From Seonamhaeicola sp. ML3 (GTDB taxonomy: Bacteria > Bacteroidota > Bacteroidia > Flavobacteriales > Flavobacteriaceae), in assembly GCF_023273855.1 (NCBI RefSeq), contig NZ_CP096884.1, positions 2,976,001-3,040,000 of the forward strand: a stretch of DNA of 64,000 bases. The letters run 5' to 3'. Shown piece by piece: positions 51,661-62,296 of this stretch (positions within the stretch are counted from its first letter, which is position 1; each line of letters starts with the position of its first letter). The notes under the pieces are model-generated. The model was not told the DNA's origin, searched no databases, and saw only the letters and a list, made by a program, of their open reading frames with translations. The translations under genes were made by a program, and so were the position numbers.

Positions 51661-54444
51661 ATGAAACCTAATATTTCTGAAGTAAACCCTAAAGAAAACA
51701 TTATTATTAAGGGTGCTAAATTGCACAATCTTAACAATATTGATGTTGTAATACCAAGAAATAAACTGGTGGTAATTACCGGGCTGTCCGGATCAGGAAA
51801 ATCTAGTTTAGCGTTTGACACGCTTTATGCAGAAGGCCAGCGAAGGTATGTAGAAAGTCTTTCTAGCTACGCTAGACAATTTTTGGGACGCCTAAACAAA
51901 CCTAAAGTAGATTACATAAAGGGCATAGCGCCTGCCATAGCCATAGAGCAAAAAGTAAATTCAACCAATCCCCGTTCTACGGTTGGAACATCGACAGAGA
52001 TATATGATTATTTAAAGTTACTTTTTGCCAGAATCGGTAAAACCTTCTCTCCTATTTCTGGAGAGCAGGTAAAAAAAGAGACTGTAAGTGATGTTATTAA
52101 TTACATAAAAACTTTTGATGAAGGTGAGCGTCTGCTACTTTTAGCCCCTGTGGAACTGGAGGAAAACAGAACTATTGAAAACAAACTTAAAGCCCTACAA
52201 CAGCAAGGTTATGCAAGGATAAAACAAAACAATAAAGTAGTACGTATAGACGAAGCTCAAGTTTCTGACAAAGACCAAATTGAGCTTGTTGTTGACAGGA
52301 TAGTCTTGAAAAACGACGAAGATTTCCTTAACCGTTTGGCTGATGCTATTCAAACGGCTTTTTATGAAGGCAAAGGAACTTGTATAGTCGAAGCACTAAA
52401 AAATGAAACCAAACGTGTGTTCAGCAATAAATTTGAGTTGGATGGTATAACGTTTTTAGAGCCCAATGTACACCTTTTCAGTTTCAATAATCCCTATGGT
52501 GCATGTCCGAAATGTGAGGGTTATGGAGATATTATAGGAATTGACGAAGATTTGGTCATTCCAGATACAGGATTGTCTGTATATGAAAATGCTATTTTTC
52601 CATGGCGAGGAGAAAGCATGAGCTGGTACAAAGATCAGCTGGTAAACAATTCTCATAAATTTAATTTCCCAATTCACAAGCCTTATTTTGAACTAAGCGA
52701 AGAACAGAAACAACTTATTTGGGATGGTAATCAATATTTTGAAGGTCTCAACAGCTTTTTTGCTGAGTTAGAATCTAAAGCTTACAAAATTCAAAATCGT
52801 GTTATGCTCTCACGCTATCGCGGTAAGACTAAATGTAAAGCATGTAATGGTAAACGGTTAAGAAAAGAAGCTGATTATGTTAAAATTGGAGATGTAACGA
52901 TTACAGATTTAGTAGAAATGCCAATAAAAAATCTACTTAGCTTCTTCTCTGATTTGAAACTTAGTAAACATGATGAAAAGATTGCCTCTAGACTACTTAA
53001 AGAAATAAACAATAGACTTACATTTTTATCGAATGTTGGGCTGGACTACTTAACACTAAACAGAAAATCCAATAGCTTGTCTGGCGGAGAAAGTCAAAGG
53101 ATTAATCTAGCGACCTCTTTAGGGAGTAGTCTTGTGGGGTCTATGTATATCTTAGACGAACCAAGTATTGGCTTACACCCTAAGGATACCGAAAGATTGG
53201 TTTCTGTTTTAAATTCATTGCGTAACCTAGGAAACACTGTAATTGTAGTTGAACATGATGAAGACATTATGAAAGCTGCTGATAATATTATAGATATTGG
53301 CCCAGAAGCGGGAACTTACGGTGGTAATGTAGTGGCCAATGGCACTTACAAGGATATTTTAGAATCTAACTCATTAACTTCAAAATATTTAAGCGAAGTT
53401 TTACAAATAGAAGTCCCAAAAACAAGAAGAACAACAAAGTATCATGTTAATGTTGTTGGAGCTAGAGAAAACAATCTCAAAAATATAGATGTTACCTTTC
53501 CATTAGGAATGCTAACGGTAGTAACTGGTGTTTCTGGAAGTGGAAAAAGCACATTAGTGAAAAAAATCTTGTTCCCTGCATTACAAAAAAAATTAACCGA
53601 TTTTAGTGATAGACCAGGACAATTTACTGCTCTTGAAGGTAACTTTAATAATATTAAATCTATAGAATTTGTTGACCAAAATCCTATAGGAAGGTCATCT
53701 AGGTCCAATCCAGTAACTTACATTAAAGCTTACGATGATATAAGGTCGTTATTTGCAAATCAAAAACTTAGCAAAATACGAAACTATCAAGCCAAACATT
53801 TTTCGTTCAATGTTGACGGAGGTCGCTGTGAGACTTGTAAAGGTGAAGGTGAGGTTACAATTGAAATGCAATTCATGGCTGATGTTCATCTGGAATGTGA
53901 AACTTGTAAGGGTAAGCGGTTTAAAAAAGAAGTGCTTGAGGTCACCTTTGCTGATAAAAACATTTATGATATTCTAAGCCTTACAATAGATGATGCTATC
54001 ACATTTTTTGAGGCTAATAACCAGCCCAAAATAAAAAAGAAACTTCAACCTTTACAGGATGTAGGCTTAGGGTATGTTACATTAGGGCAAAGCTCCTCAA
54101 CTCTTTCTGGCGGGGAAGCCCAGCGCATTAAGCTAGCTTCTTTTTTAGGGAAGGGACAAAATTCCGATAATACACTTTTCATTTTTGATGAACCTACAAC
54201 TGGCCTTCATTTTCACGATATTCATAAACTTCTAAAATCATTCAATGCCCTTATTGATAAAGGTCATTCCATAATAGTTGTAGAACACAACTTAGAGCTT
54301 ATAAAATGTGCAGACCATATAATCGACTTAGGTCCTGATGGCGGTGAAAACGGTGGAAATGTAGTGGCTTATGGTACTCCTGAAGACATCAGCAAAAACA
54401 CCAAATCTGTTACGGGGAAATATTTAGCTGAAAAACTAACATAA
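51661..54444 (+). CDS. uvrA: Excinuclease ABC subunit UvrA
   Basis: The 927-residue damage-recognition ATPase of nucleotide excision repair has two ABC modules. First: Walker A ITGLSGSGKSS (about 38-48) and signature SGGESQRINLA with ILDEPSIGLHP. Second: VTGVSGSGKST and SGGEAQRIKLA with FDEPTTGLHF. Zinc modules show CPKCEGYGD/CKACNGKRL and CETCKGEGEV/CETCKGKRF. Length is slightly short but complete. The ATG at 51661 is used because an upstream in-frame TTG (51634) lies in the -7 box. Single-gene unit by appearance. Confidence 0.96.
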   Translation: MKPNISEVNPKENIIIKGAKLHNLNNIDVVIPRNKLVVITGLSGSGKSSLAFDTLYAEGQRRYVESLSSYARQFLGRLNKPKVDYIKGIAPAIAIEQKVNSTNPRSTVGTSTEIYDYLKLLFARIGKTFSPISGEQVKKETVSDVINYIKTFDEGERLLLLAPVELEENRTIENKLKALQQQGYARIKQNNKVVRIDEAQVSDKDQIELVVDRIVLKNDEDFLNRLADAIQTAFYEGKGTCIVEALKNETKRVFSNKFELDGITFLEPNVHLFSFNNPYGACPKCEGYGDIIGIDEDLVIPDTGLSVYENAIFPWRGESMSWYKDQLVNNSHKFNFPIHKPYFELSEEQKQLIWDGNQYFEGLNSFFAELESKAYKIQNRVMLSRYRGKTKCKACNGKRLRKEADYVKIGDVTITDLVEMPIKNLLSFFSDLKLSKHDEKIASRLLKEINNRLTFLSNVGLDYLTLNRKSNSLSGGESQRINLATSLGSSLVGSMYILDEPSIGLHPKDTERLVSVLNSLRNLGNTVIVVEHDEDIMKAADNIIDIGPEAGTYGGNVVANGTYKDILESNSLTSKYLSEVLQIEVPKTRRTTKYHVNVVGARENNLKNIDVTFPLGMLTVVTGVSGSGKSTLVKKILFPALQKKLTDFSDRPGQFTALEGNFNNIKSIEFVDQNPIGRSSRSNPVTYIKAYDDIRSLFANQKLSKIRNYQAKHFSFNVDGGRCETCKGEGEVTIEMQFMADVHLECETCKGKRFKKEVLEVTFADKNIYDILSLTIDDAITFFEANNQPKIKKKLQPLQDVGLGYVTLGQSSSTLSGGEAQRIKLASFLGKGQNSDNTLFIFDEPTTGLHFHDIHKLLKSFNALIDKGHSIIVVEHNLELIKCADHIIDLGPDGGENGGNVVAYGTPEDISKNTKSVTGKYLAEKLT

Positions 54445-54481
54445 CCTCAGATTCAGCTTTACTTCACTTAAGGATTTGCGT

Positions 54482-55558
54482 TTAATAAAACAGGATACCT
54501 ACGAATAGTAAAATAACAAAGGCTACAGGCACAACAAAACTCAAATAAATAAATGTTATAACGCCTGTTTTAATTAAACCACCAAACCAGCTGCTCATGT
54601 AAAACTTGCGAATGGCAATAAACAAGTAAAAGAAGGTAGACATAATGATTAAGAAATCTAACGTCCCAGGCAGGTTGAAAAAATAATTTATTATCATAAG
54701 CAAGCTGAATGCCATGAAAAGAAAGGAGAAAAAGTAAAAGCTAAACACCAAATGATGTGCATAAGCGCCTTTACTGTAAAAAAACAATTTTAAAATGAGC
54801 GCAAATATGGGTAGCAATATGAACAAGGAAATGGGTATAGCATCATATACATATTGTAAAATACCCTCACCACTATTCTTCTTTTTTAACTTAAGAGCTT
54901 GAGCATAAAACTTTCTGGTTAATACTCCAGCATCATCTTTCATGCCCATTGCTCTATACACTTCATCATCTGGAGTTCCCGCATCTATTAACGAGTCTAT
55001 TTTTTTTGAATTGTACCCAAAAATAGATTGTGAGCTTATGTCTTTTTTAACACGGTTTTTAACCAGAGAATCTAAAACCTTAGACTCTACTTGACTCAAC
55101 CCTTCAACCCCTTTCTCTTCCAGAGGCTTTAAAATACTATCAATCTTAATAGAATCCATCACTCTTTCTGCCTGAACTTCTAAACTATCATTTAAAAGAG
55201 GTCTTGCCGTAGCTTCCTTTAAAGACTTATCTAAGTTTTGCACTTTATCTTTTACAACCAATACAGATAACAAAAAAAAGAAAACCACCGACACAAAAAG
55301 ATACAACTGAGCAGGATGAAGATACAATAAGCGTTTGCCTTCAATAAACGTCTTGGCCAGATAGCCCGGCCTAGTCATTAATGGAATAAAGCTCTTGAAA
55401 AATTTAGCATCAAAAGAAAAATAGTTACTTATTGTGTTATAAAACAATACACCAACTGTTAGTTTATCCCTAACCTGCTGGCCACAATGCGGACAAAATT
55501 TAAAATCCTTTTCAAATTCTTCTCCACAATTTTTACAGGTTTCAAGCGTATCTCCCAT
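54482..55558 (-). CDS. DUF3667 zinc-ribbon membrane protein
   Basis: The 358-residue protein begins with a zinc ribbon (C8-x2-C11 and C22-x2-C25, TCKNCGEEFEKDFKFCPHCG) followed by FKSFIPLMTRPGYLAKTFIE and LYLHPAQLYLFVSVVFF, the DUF3667 hallmark. A charged soluble stretch (about 110-225) interrupts the membrane helices, and three or four more helices follow. The ribbon faces the cytoplasm by the positive-inside rule. No function is known. Confidence 0.85.
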   Translation of the reverse strand: MGDTLETCKNCGEEFEKDFKFCPHCGQQVRDKLTVGVLFYNTISNYFSFDAKFFKSFIPLMTRPGYLAKTFIEGKRLLYLHPAQLYLFVSVVFFFLLSVLVVKDKVQNLDKSLKEATARPLLNDSLEVQAERVMDSIKIDSILKPLEEKGVEGLSQVESKVLDSLVKNRVKKDISSQSIFGYNSKKIDSLIDAGTPDDEVYRAMGMKDDAGVLTRKFYAQALKLKKKNSGEGILQYVYDAIPISLFILLPIFALILKLFFYSKGAYAHHLVFSFYFFSFLFMAFSLLMIINYFFNLPGTLDFLIIMSTFFYLFIAIRKFYMSSWFGGLIKTGVITFIYLSFVVPVAFVILLFVGILFY

Positions 55559-55790
55559 AGGCTGATTTAGTTAACTCTAAAAATAACAAAGTTTTACTAG
55601 ATAACATATTGAAAATTGCGGATTGTTATTGACTTAAACCAAAAAAACAACTCTAACACTACCATCAAATCAAAAACCGCCATAAACCTATAAATTTTAA
55701 ACAGCAACCCCACCTTAATTATCAGCCTGTATTTTTTTTGGCACACTGTTTGGTTACTACATAATGTATTAACATTTAAACGCTACGATT

Positions 55791-57047
55791 ATGAGAAATT
55801 TACTATATATGATAGCTAGCTTGTTTTTTTTCAGCTCGACTATTTTCGCATCAACCGCCAATTCTAATACATTAAATACATCTGCATTTTTTGGAGGTTA
55901 TGGCAATAATTTCATTTTTGTAGAGAACGGTATTGAGTTTTCAGTTTTTCCAGATGGGCAATTCGATTTTAATATTCTTGGAAGAAATTCACGTTTCAAT
56001 GTGTCTTTAGGTTCCCGAAATGCTAATATTAGTTTTAATTCTGGTTTCAACTACAATGCTTTTGTTCAATATGACGAGTTTGGTGCTATTATTCAAATTG
56101 AGAACACACCTATTTATTATGATTATTATGGTCGTATTGTGCAAGCTGGAAACGTAAACATAAACTATAATGGTTTTGGAAACATATCCCGTATTGGTGG
56201 ACTATACGTGCACTATAACAGGTTTAACACATTCTCGCATTGTACAGGATTTATTAATTTTTATAACAGACGATACGTTTATAGACCATGGCATAGATAC
56301 TACATATTACCTGCTTTAGATTATTGTGTTGTATACAATAGACCATACAGAAGGTTTTACAACCCAGTCAGATATATCTACAATAGACCTTTCTATAACA
56401 ACTACAGACCAATTACTGCTGTTGCAAGCAGACGAGGACACACTGTTGTAAGAAATAGAAAGTATGCTACTGTTAATAGAAGTACAAGAAATGTTACTAG
56501 AATTAACAGAAACTCAAATCCTAGGAGAGATTTAGCCAGAGTGCGTTCTGAGAGAATTACATCTTCGAATCGCAATGCCAATATCAATAGAAATAGCAGG
56601 TCTTCTAATACTGAAACCACTAGAAGATATGCTACCAATAGAACAAACAACACATATTCTCAACCTAGGAGCACAGAAAGAGTGAGAATTGCTGATAATA
56701 GGAGGTCTAGAGAAGATATTTCGGCTAACAGTAGAACTCCCGCTAACAACAATAGATATTCTAATACTGTTAAAAGGGAACGAAACTATACTGAAAAGGT
56801 GAATAGGCCAAACAACAATAATTCTCGTAATTATAGTAGTAACAATAATTCAAAAAGAAGAACGCCACAGGTTTCTAACAGGCAATCTAATTCTAACCAA
56901 AGGTATTCCAGATCGAGTACCTCACAGAATAGAAATAGTACTTCACGAAACTCTGTAAGCAGATCTCAAAACAAAAGTAACTCTGGAGCAACTCAAAGTA
57001 GAGGTTCCTCTGGCAACAATACAAGGTCTTTACCCAGAAGACGTTAA
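55791..57047 (+). CDS. Secreted protein with a long basic Asn/Arg/Ser-rich tail
   Basis: The 418-residue product has a signal peptide (LLYMIASLFFFSSTIFAS) and an N-terminal domain (about 25-190) with repeated short patterns, GGYGNNFIFVENGIEFSVFP and YYDYYGRIVQAGNVNINYNG, reminiscent of beta-strand repeats. A Tyr/Arg-rich stretch (RRYVYRPWHRYYI) follows. From about residue 205 to the end it is low-complexity, rich in Asn, Arg and Ser and strongly basic. A mature protein of this charge would bind acidic polysaccharide or nucleic acid; that is inference. I do not know the family. A terminator follows. Confidence 0.7.
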   Translation: MRNLLYMIASLFFFSSTIFASTANSNTLNTSAFFGGYGNNFIFVENGIEFSVFPDGQFDFNILGRNSRFNVSLGSRNANISFNSGFNYNAFVQYDEFGAIIQIENTPIYYDYYGRIVQAGNVNINYNGFGNISRIGGLYVHYNRFNTFSHCTGFINFYNRRYVYRPWHRYYILPALDYCVVYNRPYRRFYNPVRYIYNRPFYNNYRPITAVASRRGHTVVRNRKYATVNRSTRNVTRINRNSNPRRDLARVRSERITSSNRNANINRNSRSSNTETTRRYATNRTNNTYSQPRSTERVRIADNRRSREDISANSRTPANNNRYSNTVKRERNYTEKVNRPNNNNSRNYSSNNNSKRRTPQVSNRQSNSNQRYSRSSTSQNRNSTSRNSVSRSQNKSNSGATQSRGSSGNNTRSLPRRR

Positions 57048-57070
57048 TGATTTTTTTGGTTGGTTAGTTG

Positions 57071-57117
57071 GAAAGCCCTGCGATATGTATGCCTCAAAGC
57101 AACATCGCGGGGTTTTC
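57071..57117 (+). terminator. Hairpin terminator-like structure
   Basis: GAAAGCCCTGCGAT (57071-57084) pairs with ATCGCGGGGTTTTC (57104-57117) over 14 positions with two G-U pairs, around a 19-base loop. It lies between the convergent secreted-protein and flippase genes. The T run is weak. Confidence 0.6.
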
Positions 57118-57130
57118 TCTTTAGCACTAT

Positions 57131-58588
57131 TTATCTCTTAATATATCTATTTATTACTGAAGAAATATCAACAGATAAATTAAACCTGTATACTATTAAG
57201 AAGTAAGCAATACAAATCACGACAGTCTTTAAGCCTATGTTAATTATCGGCTGAAAAGAAAAATCCCAGAAATAGAAAAGAAACGACATTGTTAAAATCA
57301 GTATTCCTACTTTTAAACTGTTTGTTGAAAAAGGTAATATCCTGAAATACCTGTAAACAAAAAATAACTTTATTGAATTGTAAAGTACAATAGCTAAAAA
57401 AGTACCTAGAGCCGCCCCGTTGATTCCCAAAACAGGAATTAGAAAAATATTTAACATAATCATTACTACTACAAGCGCCACTCCAAAAGCTAAAATAACC
57501 CTGTAGTAATCACTATTAAATAAAATAGCATTATTACTCCCTAAAATAGAATCGTAGAGTTTTGCCGTGCTTATTAAGATAACCACATACACCCCTGCAC
57601 TATACTTATCATCTATGAGGTAGTAAAATTGATTGATATTTGAAACTATAAGCAGAAAAATCAAACCGCTAACAATCAATAAATTAAGAGAACTTTTTTT
57701 GTACAATTCTTCTAAAGCATCGAAATCACTTTCATTTAAAAACTTTGCTGATAACGGCATTAGTATTTGATGCATCGACCTTTGCGGCACTACAATAACC
57801 GTTGCAATGTAAACAGCAACGTTATAAAAGGCGATATTTTCTAAATCAATCAACAACTGCCCTAGCATGAATTTATCTATATCCAATAAAATACTGGCTA
57901 CAGATCCAGCAACCATAATTAAAGCACTGTATTTTAAAATTTTATTTAAACCAGATATTTTCTTGAAAGTAATTACAGGGAGTTTAATACTAAAAGCGAA
58001 TAGTTGCATGATTAGCATTCTAAGAATATACACACAGACCAAACCTGTCATAAATTGCTCAATATTAATCACTTCGTAGTAAAGCAGGACTAAAAGGACT
58101 AAAGCTCCTACTCTATGAAAGACCTCTTTCATTAAATTGCCAAAAACCGTTTTCATTTGGACTTTAGCCCAAGCAAAAAAGACTTCAAAATATGCCAGCG
58201 CAATAGCCACGACTATAATATGCCATATATAACCTTCAATTAAATCGTTTTTACTTGATAATATTTGTCCAATTGTTTCATGAGACAAATACCCAATAAA
58301 ACTCACTGGTAAAACAATAAGCATTGGCAAGAGAATCATTAAAGTCAAAAAACTATTCACAGAAACCCTTGTTTTAAATGAAGAATAGAATTTCACCAAT
58401 GTGTTGTGAACGCCAAATGCCATTAATGGCATCATGACATGAGCAACTGAAAGCATATAACCAACCATGCCATAGTATTCTCCAGACATAAACTTTGTAT
58501 ACAAGAACAATGTGTTAATCGCACCAATTAAAAAGCCTAGATAAGTAGAGGCTACATTTTTTATCGACTGTGAAGCTACAATGCCCAT
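57131..58588 (-). CDS. Second Wzx-like flippase
   Basis: The 485-residue membrane protein has about 12-14 helices, with the N-terminal QSIKNVASTYLGFLIGAINT, FGVHNTLVKFYSSF and ISTAKLYDSILGSNNAIL patterns of the polysaccharide transporter family. It is the last gene of a leftward operon with a GT4 and a YfhO protein, overlapping the GT4 gene by 1 bp. It probably flips a lipid-linked glycan different from that of the large locus. Confidence 0.87.
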   Translation of the reverse strand: MGIVASQSIKNVASTYLGFLIGAINTLFLYTKFMSGEYYGMVGYMLSVAHVMMPLMAFGVHNTLVKFYSSFKTRVSVNSFLTLMILLPMLIVLPVSFIGYLSHETIGQILSSKNDLIEGYIWHIIVVAIALAYFEVFFAWAKVQMKTVFGNLMKEVFHRVGALVLLVLLYYEVINIEQFMTGLVCVYILRMLIMQLFAFSIKLPVITFKKISGLNKILKYSALIMVAGSVASILLDIDKFMLGQLLIDLENIAFYNVAVYIATVIVVPQRSMHQILMPLSAKFLNESDFDALEELYKKSSLNLLIVSGLIFLLIVSNINQFYYLIDDKYSAGVYVVILISTAKLYDSILGSNNAILFNSDYYRVILAFGVALVVVMIMLNIFLIPVLGINGAALGTFLAIVLYNSIKLFFVYRYFRILPFSTNSLKVGILILTMSFLFYFWDFSFQPIINIGLKTVVICIAYFLIVYRFNLSVDISSVINRYIKR

Positions 58589-59865
58589 TATAATAGCCTG
58601 GATAAAGATTCGGTTAATTTCTTTCTACTGTATTTTTGTAAACCTACAGGATAAGTTTTTAGAGTGTTGTTTTTGTAAGCCTTATAATGACTTAAGATAG
58701 AGTCTTTCAATAAACCATATTCGTTATAATAAAAGTAATTCCCAGTGTTGGTTTCACTAATTATCTTTTCAACATCAGAATCTTTGGGGCCCAATGCAAT
58801 GATAGGCCTATGTGATATCATGTATTCAAATAATTTTCCAGGAATTATGCTTTTAGTGTCTTTGGAATCTATCTCAACAAGTAATAATACTTGAGACTTT
58901 CTTTGAAATATAACAGATTCATAATGTGAAATATAACCTATATTATTAACATAATTACTTAAACCTAAAGATTTTATCGAGTTTAGAACCTCACCACTTG
59001 TAGTACCCACGAAATTCAATTGAAAATCTTTGGCGAAATTAGGATATTCACTTACCAAATCCGCAAACACTTTCCATAAATTTTCAGGGTTTCTTCCTGA
59101 TAACAAAGACCCAATGTGAGCAATTGAAAACTTCTTATCTAAATCAACGGGTTCTATTTTTTCGTAATCATAACCGTTAGTTATAACACTAATGGGTTTA
59201 ATAGTTAATTTAGAAAATTCAGATTTAGTAGTAAAACTTGTCGCTACAATTTGATCGGCAGAGTTCAATACGCTTTTTTCAAGAAAAAGGTGCTTTCGTT
59301 GAGACCGTTTGGTTAGTTTTAATTTTTTGTGGTAACCTATAGTTGTCCATGGGTCCCTGAAATCTGCAATCCACTTTATATTCAACCGTTGCTTAATTTG
59401 CATCCCTATGAGGTGTAAACTATGTGGCGGTCCAGTTGTTATTATTGTTTCAATGCTTTCATTTGAAATATAATCGCTTAAAAATTCAACTGATGGCTTA
59501 ACCCAATTTTTTCTAGCATCTGGAATAAAAAAATTCCCTCTAACAAACAACATAATCCTTTCTGACAAACTCTGATTTTTTTGTTCAGAAATAACACCTT
59601 TTGCTATAGTGTTACTATTTTTTCTAGAAAAGAATCTTGCCAACTTATAAGGTTCTTTAATAGGAAACCTTAAAACTTTTGTACCGTTAGGAATTTTGTT
59701 TACAAGACTTTCGTCGACTAGAGCATAGTTGGGATTCTCTGGAACGAAAACAATGGGTTCAATACCATAATCTGGTAAATACTTTACAAACTTTAACCAG
59801 CGTTGAACACCAGGACCTCCTGCAGGAGGCCAATAATAGGTGATTATGAGTACCTTTTTACTCAC
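58588..59865 (-). CDS. Family 4 glycosyltransferase
   Basis: The 425-residue GT-B enzyme begins VLIITYYWPPAGGPGVQRWL, a form common in flavobacterial GT4 enzymes. It has TTGPPHSLHLIG, WIADFRDPWTTIGYH and, in the donor domain, IAHIGSLLSGRNP and LFEYMISHRPIIALGPKDS. Length is somewhat above average. It overlaps the flippase gene by 1 bp and the YfhO gene by 8 bp, so all three are coupled. Confidence 0.9.
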   Translation of the reverse strand: MSKKVLIITYYWPPAGGPGVQRWLKFVKYLPDYGIEPIVFVPENPNYALVDESLVNKIPNGTKVLRFPIKEPYKLARFFSRKNSNTIAKGVISEQKNQSLSERIMLFVRGNFFIPDARKNWVKPSVEFLSDYISNESIETIITTGPPHSLHLIGMQIKQRLNIKWIADFRDPWTTIGYHKKLKLTKRSQRKHLFLEKSVLNSADQIVATSFTTKSEFSKLTIKPISVITNGYDYEKIEPVDLDKKFSIAHIGSLLSGRNPENLWKVFADLVSEYPNFAKDFQLNFVGTTSGEVLNSIKSLGLSNYVNNIGYISHYESVIFQRKSQVLLLVEIDSKDTKSIIPGKLFEYMISHRPIIALGPKDSDVEKIISETNTGNYFYYNEYGLLKDSILSHYKAYKNNTLKTYPVGLQKYSRKKLTESLSRLL

Positions 59866-62266
59866 TCTTGCTTGTGTTTTTTTTCAACTCATAAAACAAC
59901 CCACCGAAGAGCAACAACACTAGCAAAACAGAACTGCCTAATGCAATGCCACTTCCTGTTTTTACAACATCTGGATCAAACTTAAACTCAATTATATGGC
60001 TTCCTTTTGGAATATCCATACCCCTTAACGTATAATTTACTCGCATGTGGGTAGTCGGCTCACCGTTTATGAAAGTTTTCCATCCATTACCATAATAGAT
60101 TTCAGAGAAAACCGCAAAACCATCATTGTCGTTGCTTGATTCGTATTTTAAATAGTTAGGTTTTGCTTCTTTAAGTATAATCGAGGCTAATGAATCTAAT
60201 TCGAAAGATTTTCCTTTTTCTTTTTTAAGCAGTTCCGTTTTACGGGCAAAAATTGCAACATTCTTATTATCTAAGCTATCTAGCATAAGAATTTCATCAT
60301 TGGCAGAATCCACAGGTTTTAACTTTTTTACAAACCAAGCATTGCCATTGGCTTGGTCGTTAAAATAGGACACTACGCCTTCTTTGGTATCGGCAATAAT
60401 ATACTTTGTGTTTAGCATGTTTAAGACATTCATGTTGTTCTTAGCAACATAAAAATCAAAAACTTCCCTGTACCGTTTTAGTTCAGCTGCATTATATCCG
60501 TTTAAAGAATTATGAAAATAAGATGCCTTTGTTCTATTTTGAAGCCCTTCATTAGAGATATCGAATACCCTAAAATGACTTTTATCTTTAAGGATTTCCT
60601 TGTCGGCTTCATTCATCGCAAAAGGTTTATTTACCTTTATGACAGACACAAAATCATCATTATTAACATAACGCCTATCCACCCCAACTAAATCGAATAA
60701 GATTAAAACACCAAATGTAAGTGCTACCCATTTCTCTTTTAATTTACCCTTTAAAAAGGCATAAACAGTAACAGAAGCTAGTATGACTAGCATTAAAGTC
60801 CTTAAAGTATCTGCTGTGAAAATCGATTTCCTATCTTCTTTAACTGTGTTTATAAAATCCTGTCCGTAGCTCTGGATGTAATACCCATCGTTAGCTCCAG
60901 AAAAACTGAATAATGAATTCTTAAACAATAGAAACACAACTGCTATACCAGCAGTAATTATCGTTGTATATTTTAATGCCTTTAATTTTTCTTCCTTTTT
61001 GCCAAAGTCATTTAATAGTCTTACCAAAGCAAAGACCGCTAATACAGGAACACACAATTCCAATATCACTTGAATAGAACTTACAGCTCTAAATTTGTTA
61101 TACAATGGCACATAATCAATAAAGAAATCGGTGAGAAAACTTAAATTCTTTCCGTAAGATAGTAAAAGAGACATAATAGTGCCACCAACTAACCACCATT
61201 TCAGCCTGCCTTTTACTAAAAATAACCCAAGCACAAATAGAAACAAGACCACAGCACCTACATAAGCTGGCGCTTCAACAATAGGCTGTTGCCCCCAGTA
61301 AGTAGGTCCTTCTTCAGATTTGTATTTTTTATATATAGCGGAGTCCTTACCTAGATGCTCAAAATTCCCACCTCCCATAAACCTTGGGATAAAGAGGTTA
61401 AAGGTCTCCAATTTACCATAACTAAATTGAGTAATATAGTCCCTGTCTAAACCATAAGTAACTTCTTTAGGAGAACCATCAGGATTAATAGTTAATTCAC
61501 TTTTTCCACGTGTACTTTCCTTAACATACTCCTGGGTAGCCATGACTCCTGTTGCGTTTAAACCCACAGATAAGACCACGGCCAAAATTAAGATTCCTAC
61601 CGACTTGAAATAATGCGGCAATGCTTTCTTTTTTACTGCATCGATTAAATAAACGATACCCAAAACGACAACCAACAACAACAAGTAATACGTCATCTGA
61701 AAGTGATTGGATACAATTTCCAGCCCCATAGCTACGGTTGTCAACAAAAACCCATAGACATACCGCTTTTGAAAAGTAAGCAGAATACCGCTTAAAACCA
61801 ATGGCATATAAGCTATGGCGTGCGCCTTACTATTATGTCCCACTCCCAAGATTATAATTAAATACGTGGAAAAGCCAAAAGCCAAGGCTCCAATAGCAGC
61901 TAACTTAAAATCTACTTTTAGCACCAAAAGCAAAATGTAAAAACTTAATAAGTAGAGAAATAAGTAATCGGCTGGCCTTGGTAAAAAACGAAGTACTAAG
62001 TCTAACTTCTTAATATAATTATGTGGATATTGCGCGCCAAGTTGATATGTAGGCATTCCACCGAAAGCACTATTAGTCCAGTAGGTTTCCTCTCCTGTTT
62101 TAGCTCTAAAATCGTTTTGTTGTTTAGACATCCCAATGTATTGCTTGATGTCATTTTGAAAAATAGCTTTTCCTTGTAAAACCGGATTAAAATAAGCCAA
62201 AGAAGCTATAATAAACCCAACTAGTACTAGTATGTGGGGTAAAAATCTTTTGAAAGAAAATTGCAT
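59858..62266 (-). CDS. YfhO-family membrane protein
   Basis: The 802-residue protein has about 12 membrane helices in the first 530 residues and a periplasmic C-terminal domain. YfhO marks are NDIKQYIGMSKQQNDF, YWTNSAFGGMPTYQLGAQYP, GHNSKAHAIAYMPLVLSG and LETFNLFIPRFMGG, and the late YGNGWKTFINGEPTTHMRVN. Relatives are GT-C-like enzymes that glycosylate lipoteichoic acid or lipids in Firmicutes. In Bacteroidota the substrate is unknown. It heads the leftward glycan operon. Confidence 0.9.
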   Translation of the reverse strand: MQFSFKRFLPHILVLVGFIIASLAYFNPVLQGKAIFQNDIKQYIGMSKQQNDFRAKTGEETYWTNSAFGGMPTYQLGAQYPHNYIKKLDLVLRFLPRPADYLFLYLLSFYILLLVLKVDFKLAAIGALAFGFSTYLIIILGVGHNSKAHAIAYMPLVLSGILLTFQKRYVYGFLLTTVAMGLEIVSNHFQMTYYLLLLVVVLGIVYLIDAVKKKALPHYFKSVGILILAVVLSVGLNATGVMATQEYVKESTRGKSELTINPDGSPKEVTYGLDRDYITQFSYGKLETFNLFIPRFMGGGNFEHLGKDSAIYKKYKSEEGPTYWGQQPIVEAPAYVGAVVLFLFVLGLFLVKGRLKWWLVGGTIMSLLLSYGKNLSFLTDFFIDYVPLYNKFRAVSSIQVILELCVPVLAVFALVRLLNDFGKKEEKLKALKYTTIITAGIAVVFLLFKNSLFSFSGANDGYYIQSYGQDFINTVKEDRKSIFTADTLRTLMLVILASVTVYAFLKGKLKEKWVALTFGVLILFDLVGVDRRYVNNDDFVSVIKVNKPFAMNEADKEILKDKSHFRVFDISNEGLQNRTKASYFHNSLNGYNAAELKRYREVFDFYVAKNNMNVLNMLNTKYIIADTKEGVVSYFNDQANGNAWFVKKLKPVDSANDEILMLDSLDNKNVAIFARKTELLKKEKGKSFELDSLASIILKEAKPNYLKYESSNDNDGFAVFSEIYYGNGWKTFINGEPTTHMRVNYTLRGMDIPKGSHIIEFKFDPDVVKTGSGIALGSSVLLVLLLFGGLFYELKKNTSKSE

Positions 62267-62296
62267 GAAATTACTTTAAAATCAACGCAGGTGAAA

